A stretch of 64,000 nucleotides of DNA from Serripes groenlandicus (lineage: Eukaryota > Mollusca > Bivalvia > Cardiida > Cardiidae): contig JASEVX010000008.1 of NCBI GenBank assembly GCA_031761405.1, positions 67,543,265 through 67,607,264 on the forward strand. Direction: 5' to 3'. Positions 41,364 to 54,484 of the stretch are shown in pieces. A model generated the notes under the pieces. It searched no databases and was not told the origin of the DNA. It was given only the letters and a program-made list of their open reading frames with translations. The position numbers and the translations under genes are program-made. Positions within the stretch are counted from its first letter, which is position 1. Each line of letters starts with the position of its first letter.

Positions 41364-43270
41364 AATGATAATAAACTCCCATTAAACATTGAGGAAAAGT
41401 AATGCAGTTCTTAAAAGTTGTTCCCATGCTAAATTGTACAACTGCTTTTTATGAACGCCAAGAAGCCTTGGTATATATAGGGAGACAACTCTAACTTGAT
41501 GATCGCACATCACACTATCTAAGCCACTAAATATGATTCAATGTGTGTTCTTTCTGCTTTGTCCAAATGCTGTACAATCACGCCTCCGTTGAAAGAGAAT
41601 ATTCTACCCGTGTTTAACCTTCTGAAATCTGAGGATTTTATTATTGATGTTATCATAGTTTTTGGAAGGTGTTATTATGTACTAATAATCGGTCTTCCTA
41701 TGCGATTGAACATGACCCAAAAGGAATATGCCCTTTACTCACATTCTCTCTAGAAACTATATGATCTTCTATACATACGCTAGTCAATGTAGTTCGCAAA
41801 CAATCAATGTAAACTCATACTTAACGTGTTTTCATCATGTACAATAAGTTGAATGAAGAATACAGTTTGTTCTTATTTCCCAACTGAATATGTTTTTCCG
41901 CTTATGAAATGAGGTTTCTTTTAAGAAATACATATATTTCGGTATTAAACATCATTATGTATATTCCTACACACCACGCTGTTTTGAACAACACTTATTC
42001 ACCGAGACATATACACAAACTAGGTCAATTCGGGAACTGACCGTGTCGTTGAATTGATAAAATAGAACTTATCGACATTTCGTAGAGAAAGCAACTTTTA
42101 TATTATGTATATCAAGTTATTTAATTCAACATGTAAACAGCATCGATGTTTATATCTATTAAGAAGTTATTGAATTATTTACAAACTTTATTTAATATTT
42201 AGATGACGAGCGTGGATAATCTGTTTGTTTCGTACCAATGCCTTTTCGCAATTCAACGATGTCAGTTTCGTACCAATGCCTATACGTAATTCGACATATA
42301 CAACATATTCGGCATATGTCGGACATATACAATATTTGTATAAACCATTTTTTGATAAACGATCTTCCATAATTGTGCTGTATATGCTCAAACTCATCCG
42401 CTGCAGACTTGTGATATTTGGGGAGAGAGTTAATTTAAGTTGCGGTTATTGCCGTTTCATAAAACATTGATGGAAAAAGATAACTTAGTGCCCCCCCCCC
42501 CCCCAACAAATATAGGCTAATCTCTTTCAGATATATTCCTTACATTTGCTCTAGTATATCTATTTAAAGGTATTTACATCTTATATATATATTTTTTTTT
42601 TTTTCTAATTGAAATGATGTGGGAAAAGGGTTATGCCCATGCACACAACTATAGGTGGGCATATATATCTTTCCAGCCTGTTAGTCTATGCTATTTTATC
42701 AAATTGAAAGAAAATATTCTAGAACTGAAAAACTGTGGATTTGAATTCAAAGCGAAGATTGGATCTTATGATTTTCAAAATCCAGACAATGGGATTGTTA
42801 AATGACACCCCGGAAGCAATCATTGAGAGCGAATACTACAAGTTATAACAATTTATATGTTAACAAATCGGTTTAATTTTGTTTTATATTGTGGTATTAA
42901 TGTTCACTATAACATTAATAATCCTTCAAACGCTTAACATTTTTTTTAATAATAACAATACAATATTGTATTGGCCCGAACAAATGAAATGGAATATAAG
43001 CAGTGACGTAGATAAGATGCTATATCCTTCTCCCTGATACAACCAAAATAGAATTGAACGTATTTTAGCAAACTATAATGCTATCTATCTTCAAAACAAT
43101 GTTACCCATTCGCAAAGACAAATGAAACACTAACAAAATATAATATTGATATAAACAAATCCAATGGAATACTAATAAAATACAGTTTTATTGTGTAGAG
43201 TTCAATGAAACACTAACACAACACTAAAAGTCTAATGAAACATAAATAAAATCTAGTTTAAAAAAGTTTA
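41364..43270. other. No gene seen; homopolymer runs
   Basis: No recognisable exon. A poly-C run lies at about 42491-42504. A TTCGTACCAATGCC phrase is duplicated at 42228 and 42272. Four phrases like CAATGAAACACTAACA recur at 43125-43245. Confidence 0.4.
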
Positions 43271-43276
43271 AAAAAC

Positions 43277-46200
43277 ATGTCCAACCAAACAAAACTCAAC
43301 CCAATATCTGCTAGATTCAGGTTCTACAACGAAGTACAAGGATTTTACTCGATCGACAAATGTGTGACCAGGTTGCGATTAAGGGTAAGGGACTTTGAAT
43401 ATTGTCAACAACAAATGGCGTCCATGAACCTTGCGGGTATGGAAAACCAGCCGTGGACTAAGTCAACAGACGACGGAACAAATACAGCGGAAATAAGGGT
43501 CGCAAACGAAATTCAAACACCCAACTTGTGGCAACTGTGGTATGGAACACGAGCGTATAAATAAACTCTGTCCTGCTAACGGAAAGGCATGTCTAAACCA
43601 TTTTTAATCAGTGTGTAGATCTAAATCGGTTCATGACGTTTCTAGTGGTAGCAATGACACTGATGGTGCTTGTGGTTATAGTCAATGTAAATTTGATAAT
43701 AAGGAGTATTTTATTAAAACTGTTAACAGAAATGCGGTAAGAAATATTTCGCATTCTCTAGACCGTGCATTCGTTTATCTCAAAGTAGGTCCCAAACACC
43801 AGATACAATTCAAAATTGATAATGGCAGTGAGGTTAATTTTATACCCATAAAACATTTTAATTGGCATAAAATTCCCACTTCAAGCCCCAGAATGTAAAC
43901 TCACTTCGTACTCTTGTGATGCGATTCGAGTCACTCTTTCTTGTTGCCCTACTAAAAGACTGAACACAACTTTCTACATTGTAGAAAATGCAGCCCAGCG
44001 CTCTTGGGTCTTAAGGCATGCATTGATTTAGCCCTGGTCAAGTTAACGTATCATTTCAATAGTTCCCCTTCGGACATCCTAAACTGCATAAGAAACAGTG
44101 CGGGCAATTCGGTCATGGTGGAGTGCCCTTGGGCAAGGCACATTTTTTAGCCTAGTACTGGTTTGTTTACTCAGAGATCATGAATAAATAAATTTAATTG
44201 CGCGCTAAATGACCATGAAACAATATACATTAATTCATTCATTAAGAAACAGTCTTCAATGAATACGGTGACCTGTTTAAAGATATCGGGGTTATCCCAG
44301 GGAAATGCCGTTTACATTTAAAAGTCACAATGCCTGTCGTGTGCGCACCTCGCTGAGTACCCGTAGCGCTGAAAACAAAATTAAAGTCTGAGCTTGACAA
44401 AATGGAAAAGGCTGGCAATATAGCAAACGTCAATGAACCAACATATTAGGTAAATGCTATCGTTGTGGTAGAAAAACCCAAAACTGTTAAACTTACAGTC
44501 TGTTTAGACCCCAAAAGCTTGAATGACGCAGTACGCAGACCTCATCTACCAATGCCTACGTTAGACGACGTAACGTCTAAACCTTTCGGTACTGCATTCT
44601 TCAGCATTCTAAACATTACACACACTTACTGAAGCGTAATGTTGGATGACGAATCGCCCTTATTAACGACGTTCGCCACTCCATCAGATATCGTTACATA
44701 CGATTGCCATTTGGAAACAAGTCATCTGGCGATATTTTCATTCGCAGGTTAACGAAATATTTGACAGATTATCAGGCATAAAAGCTAAGTCGTTGATATT
44801 CTTATCTTCGGACGAACTAGAAAAGTGCATAATGAAAACCTGAAAAACAAACTGATTCGCGCGCGTGAAAAGGGTATCAAATTCAATCTGGACAAATGTG
44901 TCGTAGGTGTGTCTGAGGTACTATTATTTGGTCACGTGATAACCAATAAAGGACTGAAGCCTGATCCAGCTAAAGTCGAGGCTATAACCAAATTGGGAAT
45001 ACCCGATAGCCGTGCTAGGCATGGTATGCGGAAATTCGCTTCGAATTTAGCTGAGGTAACGTCTCCCCTCAGGACCCTCTTGAAGAGAACGAATTGATCT
45101 GGGATGAACAACATACGAAAGTTTTTCACCACGTAAAACAGGTGATAAGTGACGCGCCGGTATTATGTTACTTTGATCCCAGCAAACCTCTTGTCCTCGA
45201 GACCGATGCATGCAAAAACGGGTTAGGTTGTTGTCTCATGCAAGGTGGACAACTAATTACTAACGCTTCTAAGAGTTTGTCAAAAGGCGTCATAGTCTAC
45301 GCGCAAATTAGAAACGACATGTTAGGCTTATTATTCGGATGCAAACGCTTTCATCAATTTACATAGCTGGTAGACAAGTAACATGCCATTGTGATCAATA
45401 ATGGTGAAGCCGACATCTGCAGCCCCACCGCGTCTTCAAAGAATGATGCTTCAACTTCAAAGATATGACATCACTGTCAAATGTGTTAAAGGAAAAGATA
45501 TACCTAGCAGTGACTGTTTGTCACTACATACAGTTCCGGAAACATTTCCACACTTGAACGAAGGTATAGATCTCCATGAGCATGCTGTCAAAAAGCAACT
45601 GTTTGTTACAGATAGTAGAGTGGAGATAATAAAAGCCGAAATAAAAAAAGATCCGCAAATGCAAAAGGTAATGAAAACTTTTGCTGAAGGTTGGCCAGAA
45701 TCAAGATCTAAATGCGATCCGTCGATAATAGAATATTGAAACCATTGCAATGAACTTTCATTCGAAAACGATCTTATATTTCGTGGTCTTACTATTTTTT
45801 GTTATCCGAAAAGGTCTTCGAGATGAATTGGTTACAAAGGTTCATACTGGTCATTTAGGTGTTGTATCTTTTGGCCGGGCATGCAAACGCGTATTACTGA
45901 TCATGTTTTGAATTACCAAATATGTCTTACTCATAGAGACTCAAATGCAAAAGAGCCTATGATATCGACAGACTTTCCCAATAGGCCATATCAGAAAATT
46001 GCCACAGATAAATTTCATTTTTATAAAAAGTATTACCTCTTAACAATTGATTACTACAGCCGATTTTTCGAGGTTGACTATTTGCCTGATACGCTAGCCG
46101 CTACAGTAGTTCTCAAATTTCAAGTGCATTTGGCCTCGAAACGGCATCTGCGACGTTTTAATTAGTCACAATGGTCCTCAACTTGCAAGTGCAGAATTTA

Positions 46201-46415
46201 AAAAGTTATGCAACTCGTGGAAATTTGAACACAAAACATCATCACCGCTTTACCCAATAGGAAATTATATGGAAGAAAAGGTTGTAGGGATTGCGAAGAA
46301 ATTAATGCGCAAAGCGACAGACAGTTGTCAAAGTCCATACATTGCATTTCTAGAGTATAGGAATACACCTCTTGACTGTGGTTACTCGAAGAACAAAGTC
46401 AGTTTAACCTATAAC
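43277..46415 (+). pseudogene. Degenerate Ty3/gypsy retrotransposon (gag to integrase)
   Basis: Pieces in order, in shifting frames: end of gag at 43277 with a frameshifted zinc knuckle CGNCGMEHERINKLC (about 43530); protease-like DNGSEVNF (about 43825); broken reverse transcriptase (44250-44800); the RT connection with FNLDKCVVGVSEVLLFGHVI (44825-45097); RNase H (45094-45366, LETDACKNGLGCCLMQGG); RT/IN linker (45401-45739); integrase core ATDKFHF and LTIDYYSRFFEV (45881-46165), then SHNGPQ out of frame to about 46410. At least seven stops or frameshifts; not functional. Its sequence differs clearly from the fragment at 8.9-9.9 kb, so it is a separate lineage. No LTR pair was recognised. Confidence 0.85.
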
Positions 46416-47499
46416 TGAAAAAGCTCTACTACCCAAAATTGTCAATCACGAATAAATACAAAAATCTGTGCAAATCTCTAAATATTTGCAAAAATAGCAT
46501 AATAACAAAACATCAAAGTCATTGAAACCTTTAGCAGTTAACGATCCTGTTAGCATTCAATATGGAAAAACATGAAAACCTGGTAAAATTATTAAAAAGC
46601 ATTTTAAAAGATCATATTCAGTACAAACTAGGGATGGTTTAATTTATCGTAGAAATCGTAGAAATCGTAGATTTTTTAACAAAACAAATTAAAACGTTTC
46701 TGATATTCAGCCAATTGATTTCAATATTTTGGCACACGCCTCAAATATCCAAAATGAGCCCCTTAATGCAACAATTTCTCCCAGCCAGCCAGCCTAACAT
46801 GACCTTTAGGTCAGAAACCCCATATGTTTCACGGTCTGGGCGAATAGCAAAACACAATAGGTTTTATGATAACAGTAATTTGAAAAAGTAGTGTAAACAA
46901 ATCAAAAGTTATTAGAGTGTAGGCACATCCTGATATTTTGAATCGTTTACATATTCATGAGTATACAGATTAACAACGTTGTATTCATATGCAATCGAAA
47001 TCCAGTTCGTTCAAAAATTAATATCTTTGAATTGATTTTATACTCTTTTTTTATATTTATTTTTGTGCATGCTTATAGTGCAAAATTATTTCTTTTCGTG
47101 ACAAGGGATATCTAGTATATTGTAGTATACGTCCCATTATTGAAATGGACTATAGTTGCCTTATTTGTAATACGCATGCTCATTGACCCATATACATATC
47201 GTCTGTAACTCGCCCGCTCTATATCTCTTTCTATATTTCTCCTCTTGATGTTTAGTCATTTTATATTGTTGAATAAAGTTGCAGAAACATCATATTTGTG
47301 TTAGTTCATATTCTCGTCAGAAAACTGCTTTACTGTACATTAGTACAACATCAACAATAAAACATCGATATTGACACATACCAGTATCATGCAATTCTAA
47401 TAGGGACTGTTTTCCCTCTTTGTGAATAAAACAAAACAAAATAAATGCGGGTCAAAATAAAGAAACTGCAGATTCTTAAAACATCGAAACATTTATTTC

Positions 47500-47980
47500 A
47501 TATTAGATGTGTCATAACTTAGTGTTTTTGAACAAACGTAATTGTAATTTGTTCAAAATGTTTAAAAAAAAGTCTAATAATAACGCGTTCTCCCATGTCA
47601 TTTCCGATAACCTATTCACACAAAATAAGTCGCGGGATTCCATTAAACGAACGGGGGACTATTTGTACTTCCTTAACAATCTCCTTAAAATCTTGCAATG
47701 GTTATCTCCCGTTGTATATAATAAAGGGGAGAAAAACTACACTTTTACTGGGACGCAAAATTACATTAATTCAAAGAGGATTGTCGTTGATTTACACCCG
47801 AGGAGGGACATATAATCTTAACTTAGCAGCGACGTTGTTTTTAAATATCACCTGTCCGTGTTTTTAATAAGGAAAATACATTCTGCAGTACAAATCACTT
47901 TTTGATGACTGAAACCATGGCTATCCAGCCGTCCGAGATCTGTTCTAAGTTAGATTAGCTATTTTCGAACAATTTTAAGC
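47500..47980. repeat. Unclassified repeat, copy 1
   Basis: AACGGGGGACTATTTGTACT to TTAACTTAGCAGCGACG (47651-47832) and a following CATGGCTATCCAGCCGTC...TCTAAG block recur at 49451-49652 and 51380-51500. The second copy is split by a Tc1 element. Confidence 0.7.
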
Positions 47981-48119
47981 TCGACTATTCAAAATTAGCT
48001 ATTGAGAGCTATTATACTCGCCCTGACGTCGGCGTAGCACATTGGTTAAGGTTTTGCAAGCAAGTTCACCATAGGTTCAGTAACTTCTAGATTTATTGCA
48101 TTGAACCTTTCTACATTGC

Positions 48120-48460
48120 TTCCCAACAATAATAATCACGTTTGATAACTCTCTCCAGCATTACATGTAAGTTATGGCCCTTTTATACTTAGAAATTCTG
48201 GTAAAGTTCTGCCTGTAATAACATTTAGAAACCATATCTCGGTAACTAATTTAAGCATTGTTTTGAAACGTTATGGCCCTTTTTGGACTTAAAATATTTT
48301 GGTTAAGGTTTTGCGTGCAACTACAGTAAGGTTCCATATCCTATTAGTAACTACTTGATGCACTTCCTTGAAACTTCGTATAATCCTTCTCATCCATCAC
48401 GGTTATGTAAACAATCCAGTATGATAACTTTATCTTAATGCAAATTTCTTTCTTTACCTT
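48120..48460. repeat. Degenerate tandem repeat
   Basis: Phrases such as ATGGCCCTTT, TTTTGCGTGCAACTAC and TAACTACTTGATGCA recur here and at 51560-51900 and 52610-52790, the decayed interior of a repeat element. Confidence 0.5.
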
Positions 48461-49665
48461 ATCATTTAAAGTTGTGATACATTAAGAGTCCATATCTTAT
48501 TTACTCCGGAAAAGTTCGTCTCGACCAGAGCTCGTACTCGGGAACCATCGTCCCGTAAGCGACAGTGTGCCATGTCGCAACAAAAGCTAGCTCTGTAATA
48601 AGATAGTAAAAGTGTTCCCCGAAACAAACACAAAGTTACATACTTCAACCACTTCTGGCAAACAATGGATGTTAGGCCAACGAAACCCCTTTTCAGTATG
48701 ATGTTAGGGTGTTTTAGCAAAAAGAGCAGGTAAACCACTTGTTGCATGTATGGCCCTTCTAACCGTCAGCGTACAATGACTGTGTAATTGTATGCCCAGA
48801 CTTATCGGAGGGCCCTGGGTTCACTGTTATACAATAGTATGCTAGATCCTTTGATATTGTATTTAAAGTGCCTATTGTATTTAATTTGTTGTAGGCATGT
48901 GCAATCTTATTACTTCAATTTGTCTTCTCTTCTGAGTGAGTATGCATATGCAATTCGTATGTGTGCGACAGCTAATCCAATCATATTTAGGTCATGTTTA
49001 CATTTCGCAGACAGACGACCTAAAAATAGAGACAGACAACTTAACAAAATCTTCGGAAGGGTCCGTACACAGTTTTGTCACGGAGCCTGTCGGACATTAA
49101 TTTTTTAAACACATGTTTTCAAATGACACTGTTTTTCACCCTAGGTGCTTGACGGGAAAAAATCAAAAAAGGGCTCTCCTATCCTTAGTAAAGCTACACT
49201 TAACTTTTATATACCATGAAGGTATGGAATGACGTCACAATTCTTTCCTGTCTGCTAAAACATCTCGTTAAGATCATATATCTGATTTAAACAAGATGTA
49301 GTTATAAGAAATAGAGCCATTTTAAACTATTATAACATAACAGAGAGGCTGCTACTAATTCAATATCTTGAGCACAACTAAAATCATACGTTTGATAGAA
49401 AATTGACTGTCCTCAGAGACACTAATACATTAAACATAATCACTAAATAAACGGGGGATAATTTGTGCTTCCTTAACGTTCTTCTAAAACTATTGCAATG
49501 TATGGTTATCTCCTATTGTATATATAATAGAGGAGAAGGACTACACTTTTTATAATATGTTTTCTTCCTGGGTTGCGAAATCACAGACATTTAAATGGAG
49601 AGTCGTGGTTTTACATTCGATGAGGGCATATTATCTTAACTTAGCAGCGACGTCGTTTCCATCTA

Positions 49666-51369
49666 CACTGACCCAAAAAAGAGACTTGACAATGTATTTA
49701 AAAGCATATATCTCGACGGTTAATATGTAATTTGGGATAAATCAAAAACTGAGAAGCTTGAATATGTTATGAATGATTTGGTGTATTTTTAAAACAAACC
49801 GGATGCATTTATTAATGATTCATTTAGAGTAAAGGGGTCAAAGTGAAAAATACAGAAATTGTTTTTTTGTTAAAGAGCATCAAGAGGTCATTAAACATTT
49901 CAGTGACCAGTATGATCTCCGTTTTTACAAATACACTGGAGAATACGTCGTCTCACTGAATTTACGTAACGCTGTATGAGTGCATTTGGGATACGTTGCC
50001 ATTCAATTAAAAGTGCATTTCGGAGGTCATTTATGGTATCAATTTGTGTTCTATCAGGAGAGACGTCGGGCTAAGGCAAGACGTTGACGTTATGTTGATT
50101 AAGGAACTGGGTTGTTATGCATGCCGTGTGAGGTATTGCATTTTATTGCATACTTTGATATTGTCCCGTTCGCTTTGCATTGAAGAAAGTGGTCATAATT
50201 GTTCGATCATGACCACTGTCAAGGAGTGATCATGACCGTAGATAAGGACGTGCGATAATTCTGCATAATTAACATGCTAGGGACTACTTTGTTTATGTAA
50301 ACAAACATAACTGACAATAATATCATTGTTAAACCTCACGGGACTTTGTAATGTTTAATTCTCATATACAATTTCTTACTTTTTCATGCTAACAGTACGT
50401 TTTTGACCGGAAAACAGTGTTAAAACGCGCGTCTAAATTCACGTGCATGACGTCATTTAAAAAACTTACGTCACCGTTATAACTTTTCAAACAACATTTT
50501 AAACGAAATGACTACATATGTAAACAAATAATTTGTTTGGATTTTTGAAGCAGATCTTTAAACTCTAGATATATATAAAAAAAAAAACATTGCAAACTAA
50601 ATAGTTTACAATATCAAAGTATGCAATAAAACGGTTATTGACCCTGTACTGTGAAATCATCGTTAGACCTCGTTCCTCGGCGAACGTAGCCTCGCAAGCT
50701 CGGCAACGTCAACCAAGGAACTCGGTCCAATGATGATTTCACAGTACAGGGTCAATAACATATAGTCATGCTGGAAGGTATCAGGCCCATTATTCTGCAT
50801 GAATAGGAGCATTGTCTTGGTCATCAAATTATATAGCGCTGTGCATTAAGATTTCTTTGGATAACGACCAAGTCTGATTTCCCAATACCCCACCCCAGAC
50901 CATGATGCTGCCTCCACCAAACCTGTCTCTCTCCCGAATACAACAATCTGCCAACCTTTCGTTTCTGCGGACTTTGCCATCTGCATGACTCACAGAAAAC
51001 CGTGACTCATCGCTAGTTCCACTGGTTACGTGTGAACAGCAGATTGCGTTGCATAACAGTCTGGCAGCTCGTTGACGTGCTGTCAATATCTGCCTAGTAT
51101 ACGGTCGACGGGCACGTATAGGAACTGGATTCTGCCTAAGACGGTTTATGATCGTCTGTGCATGGCCCCGTAACGGTGTGCGGTAACCGTTGCCGGCAAA
51201 AACCGATTGCGTAGATGCGTTAACGTGATAACGCGACCCGTGCGTAACGTTGTCGCACGATAACCCCACTGATATTTTTTCAATGTGGTGTAAACCTTTC
51301 AACAATACGTATATTATGAAATGAAATATTCAATGAAATAAAGTGTAAAGTTTCCTTTTGGGGTCAGTG
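49666..51369 (-). mobile_element. Tc1/mariner element, defective, interrupted
   Basis: Terminal inverted repeats CACTGACCCAAAAAAGAGAC (49666) and its counterpart ending TTTTGGGGTCAGTG (51369), both flanked by TA, the Tc1 target duplication. Minus-strand transposase pieces: 51305-50829 (SDESRFSVSHADGKVRRNER and GGGSIMVWGG around the first catalytic Asp), DQDNAPIHA at about 50795 (second Asp), and, after an insertion, ITTQFLNQHNVNVLP and LLIEWQRIPN (about 50120-49960). The element is split by about 0.63 kb of foreign sequence and has lost part of the N-terminal DNA-binding domain. Confidence 0.85.
50125..50790. mobile_element. Inverted-repeat element inserted in the Tc1 transposase
   Basis: TATTGCATACTTTGATATTG (50141) pairs with CAATATCAAAGTATGCAATA (50610). 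A second palindrome, TATTGACCCTGTACTGTGAA (50638) with TTCACAGTACAGGGTCAATA, encloses TCG-rich sequence. Tc1 coding sequence resumes on both sides. Confidence 0.65.
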
Positions 51370-51909
51370 TATTATCTGTCCATGTTTAAAATAAGGGAAA
51401 GAACTTCTGAAGTAAAACTATCTTATTATGACGGAAAAGCTTGGCCATACCAGCCGATCGAGATCTGATCTAGGTCGATTAAGATATATTTTACCCCTTT
51501 AAAGCTCGACTTAAGAGACAATATCTAAGGTACTGCTTCATGCATTGCCTTGACACGAAGTACAACCCTTTCTAACCATCACAGCTATGTAAAAAATCAA
51601 GTACAATAACTCAATCCTGCTTTTAATGCAAAAATGGAACTTTCATGTCTTAGAAATTGTGGTTACAGTTTTGTGTGCAACTACATTAAAATATCATATC
51701 TTATAAACTGCTTGATGCATTACCTTTAGACTTAATTAATATAACCCAACCGTCACAGCAAAGTTACTGTATACAGCATTTACTGCAAGATATGGCATTT
51801 CTTTGACAAGGAAATTTTGGTTAAAATGTTGCATGCAACTGCATTAATAGTCTATATCTCAGTAACTCCTTGAAGCGTTGCATTGAAACTTAAAACAATC
51901 CTTCTCAAG

Positions 51910-52570
51910 TTATGTTAGGGGTTTCTTATTTGGAATTCAATAACATCTTATACCTTTCTCCACTTTAAATGCTGAAGATGCGGAGTGTGACATTCTTAAA
52001 GGGGGGAAAACATGATATTTGGTGGTTAAAGTTTTAGGGTAAGTTGGAATTTATTATGATTTTCTTCTAAATAAGTACTTGTGCTAGGGCGTTCATAATT
52101 TGAATATAAATCACCTAATTTCTTTCTTCATATTGTTTGCCGGCTGAAGATGTTGAGTGTGATCTTTTGGGGTAACATACAAGATTTGTGGTAGTTAAAG
52201 TTTTAGGGCAAGTTGACATTTAATTATTTAATTATTTCTTTCTCAATAAGTTCTTGTGCTAGGGCTTTAGTATTTGGAATATAATTCATCTAATACCTTT
52301 CTTCTTATTGTATGATGAAGATGCTGAGTGTGATCTTTTTAGTGTAAAAACATGATTTTGGGTGGTTAAGATTTTAGGGCAAGTTGTAATTTGCATATTT
52401 TTTTAACTTTTTTCTCAATAAGTACTTATGTTAAGGGTTTCTTATCTTAAACCTTTCTCCACAATAAATGCTGAAGATGCTGAGCGTGAGATTCTTTAAG
52501 GTTTAAAATACATCATTTTGTGGGGTTAAAGTTTTAGGGCAAGTTCGCAGTTTCATTAGTTTCGTAAAAT
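51910..52570. repeat. Four-unit tandem repeat, ~170 bp
   Basis: The anchor TGAAGATGCTGAGTGTGA recurs at about 51972, 52145, 52317 and 52472, each followed by GTGGTTAAAGTTTTAGGGCA. Imperfect units. Confidence 0.8.
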
Positions 52571-53234
52571 CATCATATAGTCGAGCGCGCTGTCCTCCGA
52601 CAGCTCTTGTTATACTTAGAATTCATGGTTAAAGTTTTACGTGAAACTACATTAAGACTCAATATCTTAGTAAGTACTTGATGCATTTCAATGAAACTGT
52701 ATCCTCCATATAATGCAAATTATCACCCTTTACGAAATTCTGGTTCATGCAACTAGTTTAAAGTTCATATCTCAGTAACTAATACGCAGTGGATTAGTCG
52801 AGCGTACGTCCTCCGCCAGGTCTGGTTAAGTACGTTTGTGTTTGTATTGTTTAGGATACCTTTTGGAGCACTTGCTTTATATACCATTATGGTAAGGCGA
52901 ACATTTAGGGTTGTCAACAATGCGTTTTAGCCTAGCCGTGTCTTCATACGTATTGTGGGAGAGATTAGTCTTTTCTATTTCTAATTGATTTTACTTCACA
53001 CATTTTCAGTATGTTTATATGTTGTTGTTGTTGCTGATTATGATTTGTATTTACCGATAAATACAACAACCCGACGTCTTCATCCCTTTGCTTCTAAGTT
53101 TTTTAAACACGTGTTACCAGAAAAATTAAATCGATCAAAATGAGATTAAAGCCCATTAAAAAGACACAGTAGTAAACTGATTGGGGATACAATTCTAGTT
53201 CTTTCTGCAGAAGCAACATCCATGGTTAATCTGA

Positions 53235-53570
53235 ATAAGTAGCACATTCGCAATTCTCAGAGTATATTGGGATACCGTCTGGCTGTATATAGAAAGGCTA
53301 ACCGAAGTCTTCGCGATTTTCAGAGTGTATTGGGATACCGTCTGGCTGTATATAGAAGACCAACCGAAGTCCCCACGATTCTCAGAGTATATGGGAATAC
53401 GGTCTGGCTGTATATAGAAAGGCTAACTGACGTCTTCGCGTTTTCAGAGTATATGGGGATACCGTATGGCTGTATATAGAAAGGCTTACCGACGTCTTCG
53501 CGGATCTCAGAGTATATGGGGAAAAATTATGGCAGTATAGAGAAAGGCTAACCGAAGGGTATTCATCACC
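53235..53570 (+). repeat. 63-bp minisatellite, five units
   Basis: CAGAGTATATTGGGATACCG recurs at 53257, 53321, 53382, 53445 and 53508, each followed by TCTGGCTGTATATAGAAAGG and a CCGAAGTCTTCGCG block. It ends about 75 bp before the zinc-finger exon. Confidence 0.9.
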
Positions 53571-53642
53571 TTCAGTGATATTTCTAGTTGTTTTTGTTAT
53601 ATTTTTATCCCAATCTAAATTGTCAAAATACATTTATTCCAG

Positions 53643-54211
53643 AGCATAAAGAACGTAGACCCTCAGTATTTGAGTGCCCACAAAACAACTGCACTAGGCT
53701 ATTCCGATCAACTGTATTGGTGGATCAACATTTATTGATAGGAAATTGTACACTGGAGAGTAGGAAGATGCCTTTAAAAGATAAAGCAAAACATATTTAT
53801 GCTAAGAACATTAAGTGTTTGTTCCCCTCAAGGACTATAGAAATTGCTTCCTACAGTAGAAGTACAGAACAAACCATCATGAACAGGAAGGTTATTGCCA
53901 TAGGCTGGGCTGTCAGAGATCATAAAAGAAGAACAGCTTTTACTGACAAGCAGAAAACATTTATGTTATCAAAATTTAATATTGGAAAAGTGACAGGCAA
54001 AAAAGTTGACCCTTATGTAGCTGCAGAAGAAATGCAGTTGTCTGGTAGTTTTGTAAGAAATGAGTTTTTATCTGGCCATCAGATTAGTTCTTTTTTCTCA
54101 CGCATGTGTCAAAATGAAAGAAAAACAAGTTTGGAAGATGTCTTGGCAGCTGAAGAAGAAGATAAGAAAGACGGAATTAAAGTAAACTTTCAAGCTGTTC
54201 TTTCTTCATAA
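53643..54211 (+). CDS. C2HC zinc-finger protein with homeodomain-like domain, last exon
   Basis: Acceptor TTTATTCCAG at 53642, stop at 54211; the open frame upstream of 53643 is intron. The exon encodes FECPQNNCTRLF...HLLIGNC, a C-x4-C-x12-H-x5-C finger, then a basic linker, then KRRTAFTDKQKTFMLSKFNI with FLSGHQISSFFSRM, a helical unit spaced like a homeodomain-like DNA-binding domain. The tail is acidic. Proteins with this finger-plus-helical-domain layout are numerous and uncharacterised in molluscs and cnidarians, sometimes linked to transposons. The entry phase (2 nt of a split codon) requires an upstream exon, which was not found. Confidence 0.65.
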
Positions 54212-54334
54212 CAAAGTGCTCGGGCATGGATAGTTTCCTTGTAATGCATGTAATTCAATTGTGGACATCTCTTATAAATGTACTGGTCCGATTGACTATA
54301 AATTTTTCCGACATACAGAGACATTTTCACATAT

Positions 54335-54480
54335 TTTCAGAAACAAAGAATTTCTAAAACATTGCGGCAAAAGAAGAAATTGTTCAAGATGAGCAATTTT
54401 TCATTTTGCCACAATGTTTTAAAACTTCTATGCAATAATCTTTCTTTCACGAATATAGATTTTACATGTTTTACCTAGAT
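54335..54480. mobile_element. TTAACCC-like MITE, subfamily B, core only
   Basis: Central palindrome GAAATTGTTCAAGATGAGCAATTTTT between AAAACATTGCGGCAAAAGAA and TTTTGCCACAATGTTTT; outer ends lost. Probably in the 3' untranslated region or flank of the zinc-finger gene. Confidence 0.65.
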
Positions 54481-54484
54481 GGTG

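Noticed and set aside
47507..47867. Overlapping 90-102 codon frames
   Set aside because: They lie in an unclassified repeat that recurs, with frameshifts, at 49.45 kb.
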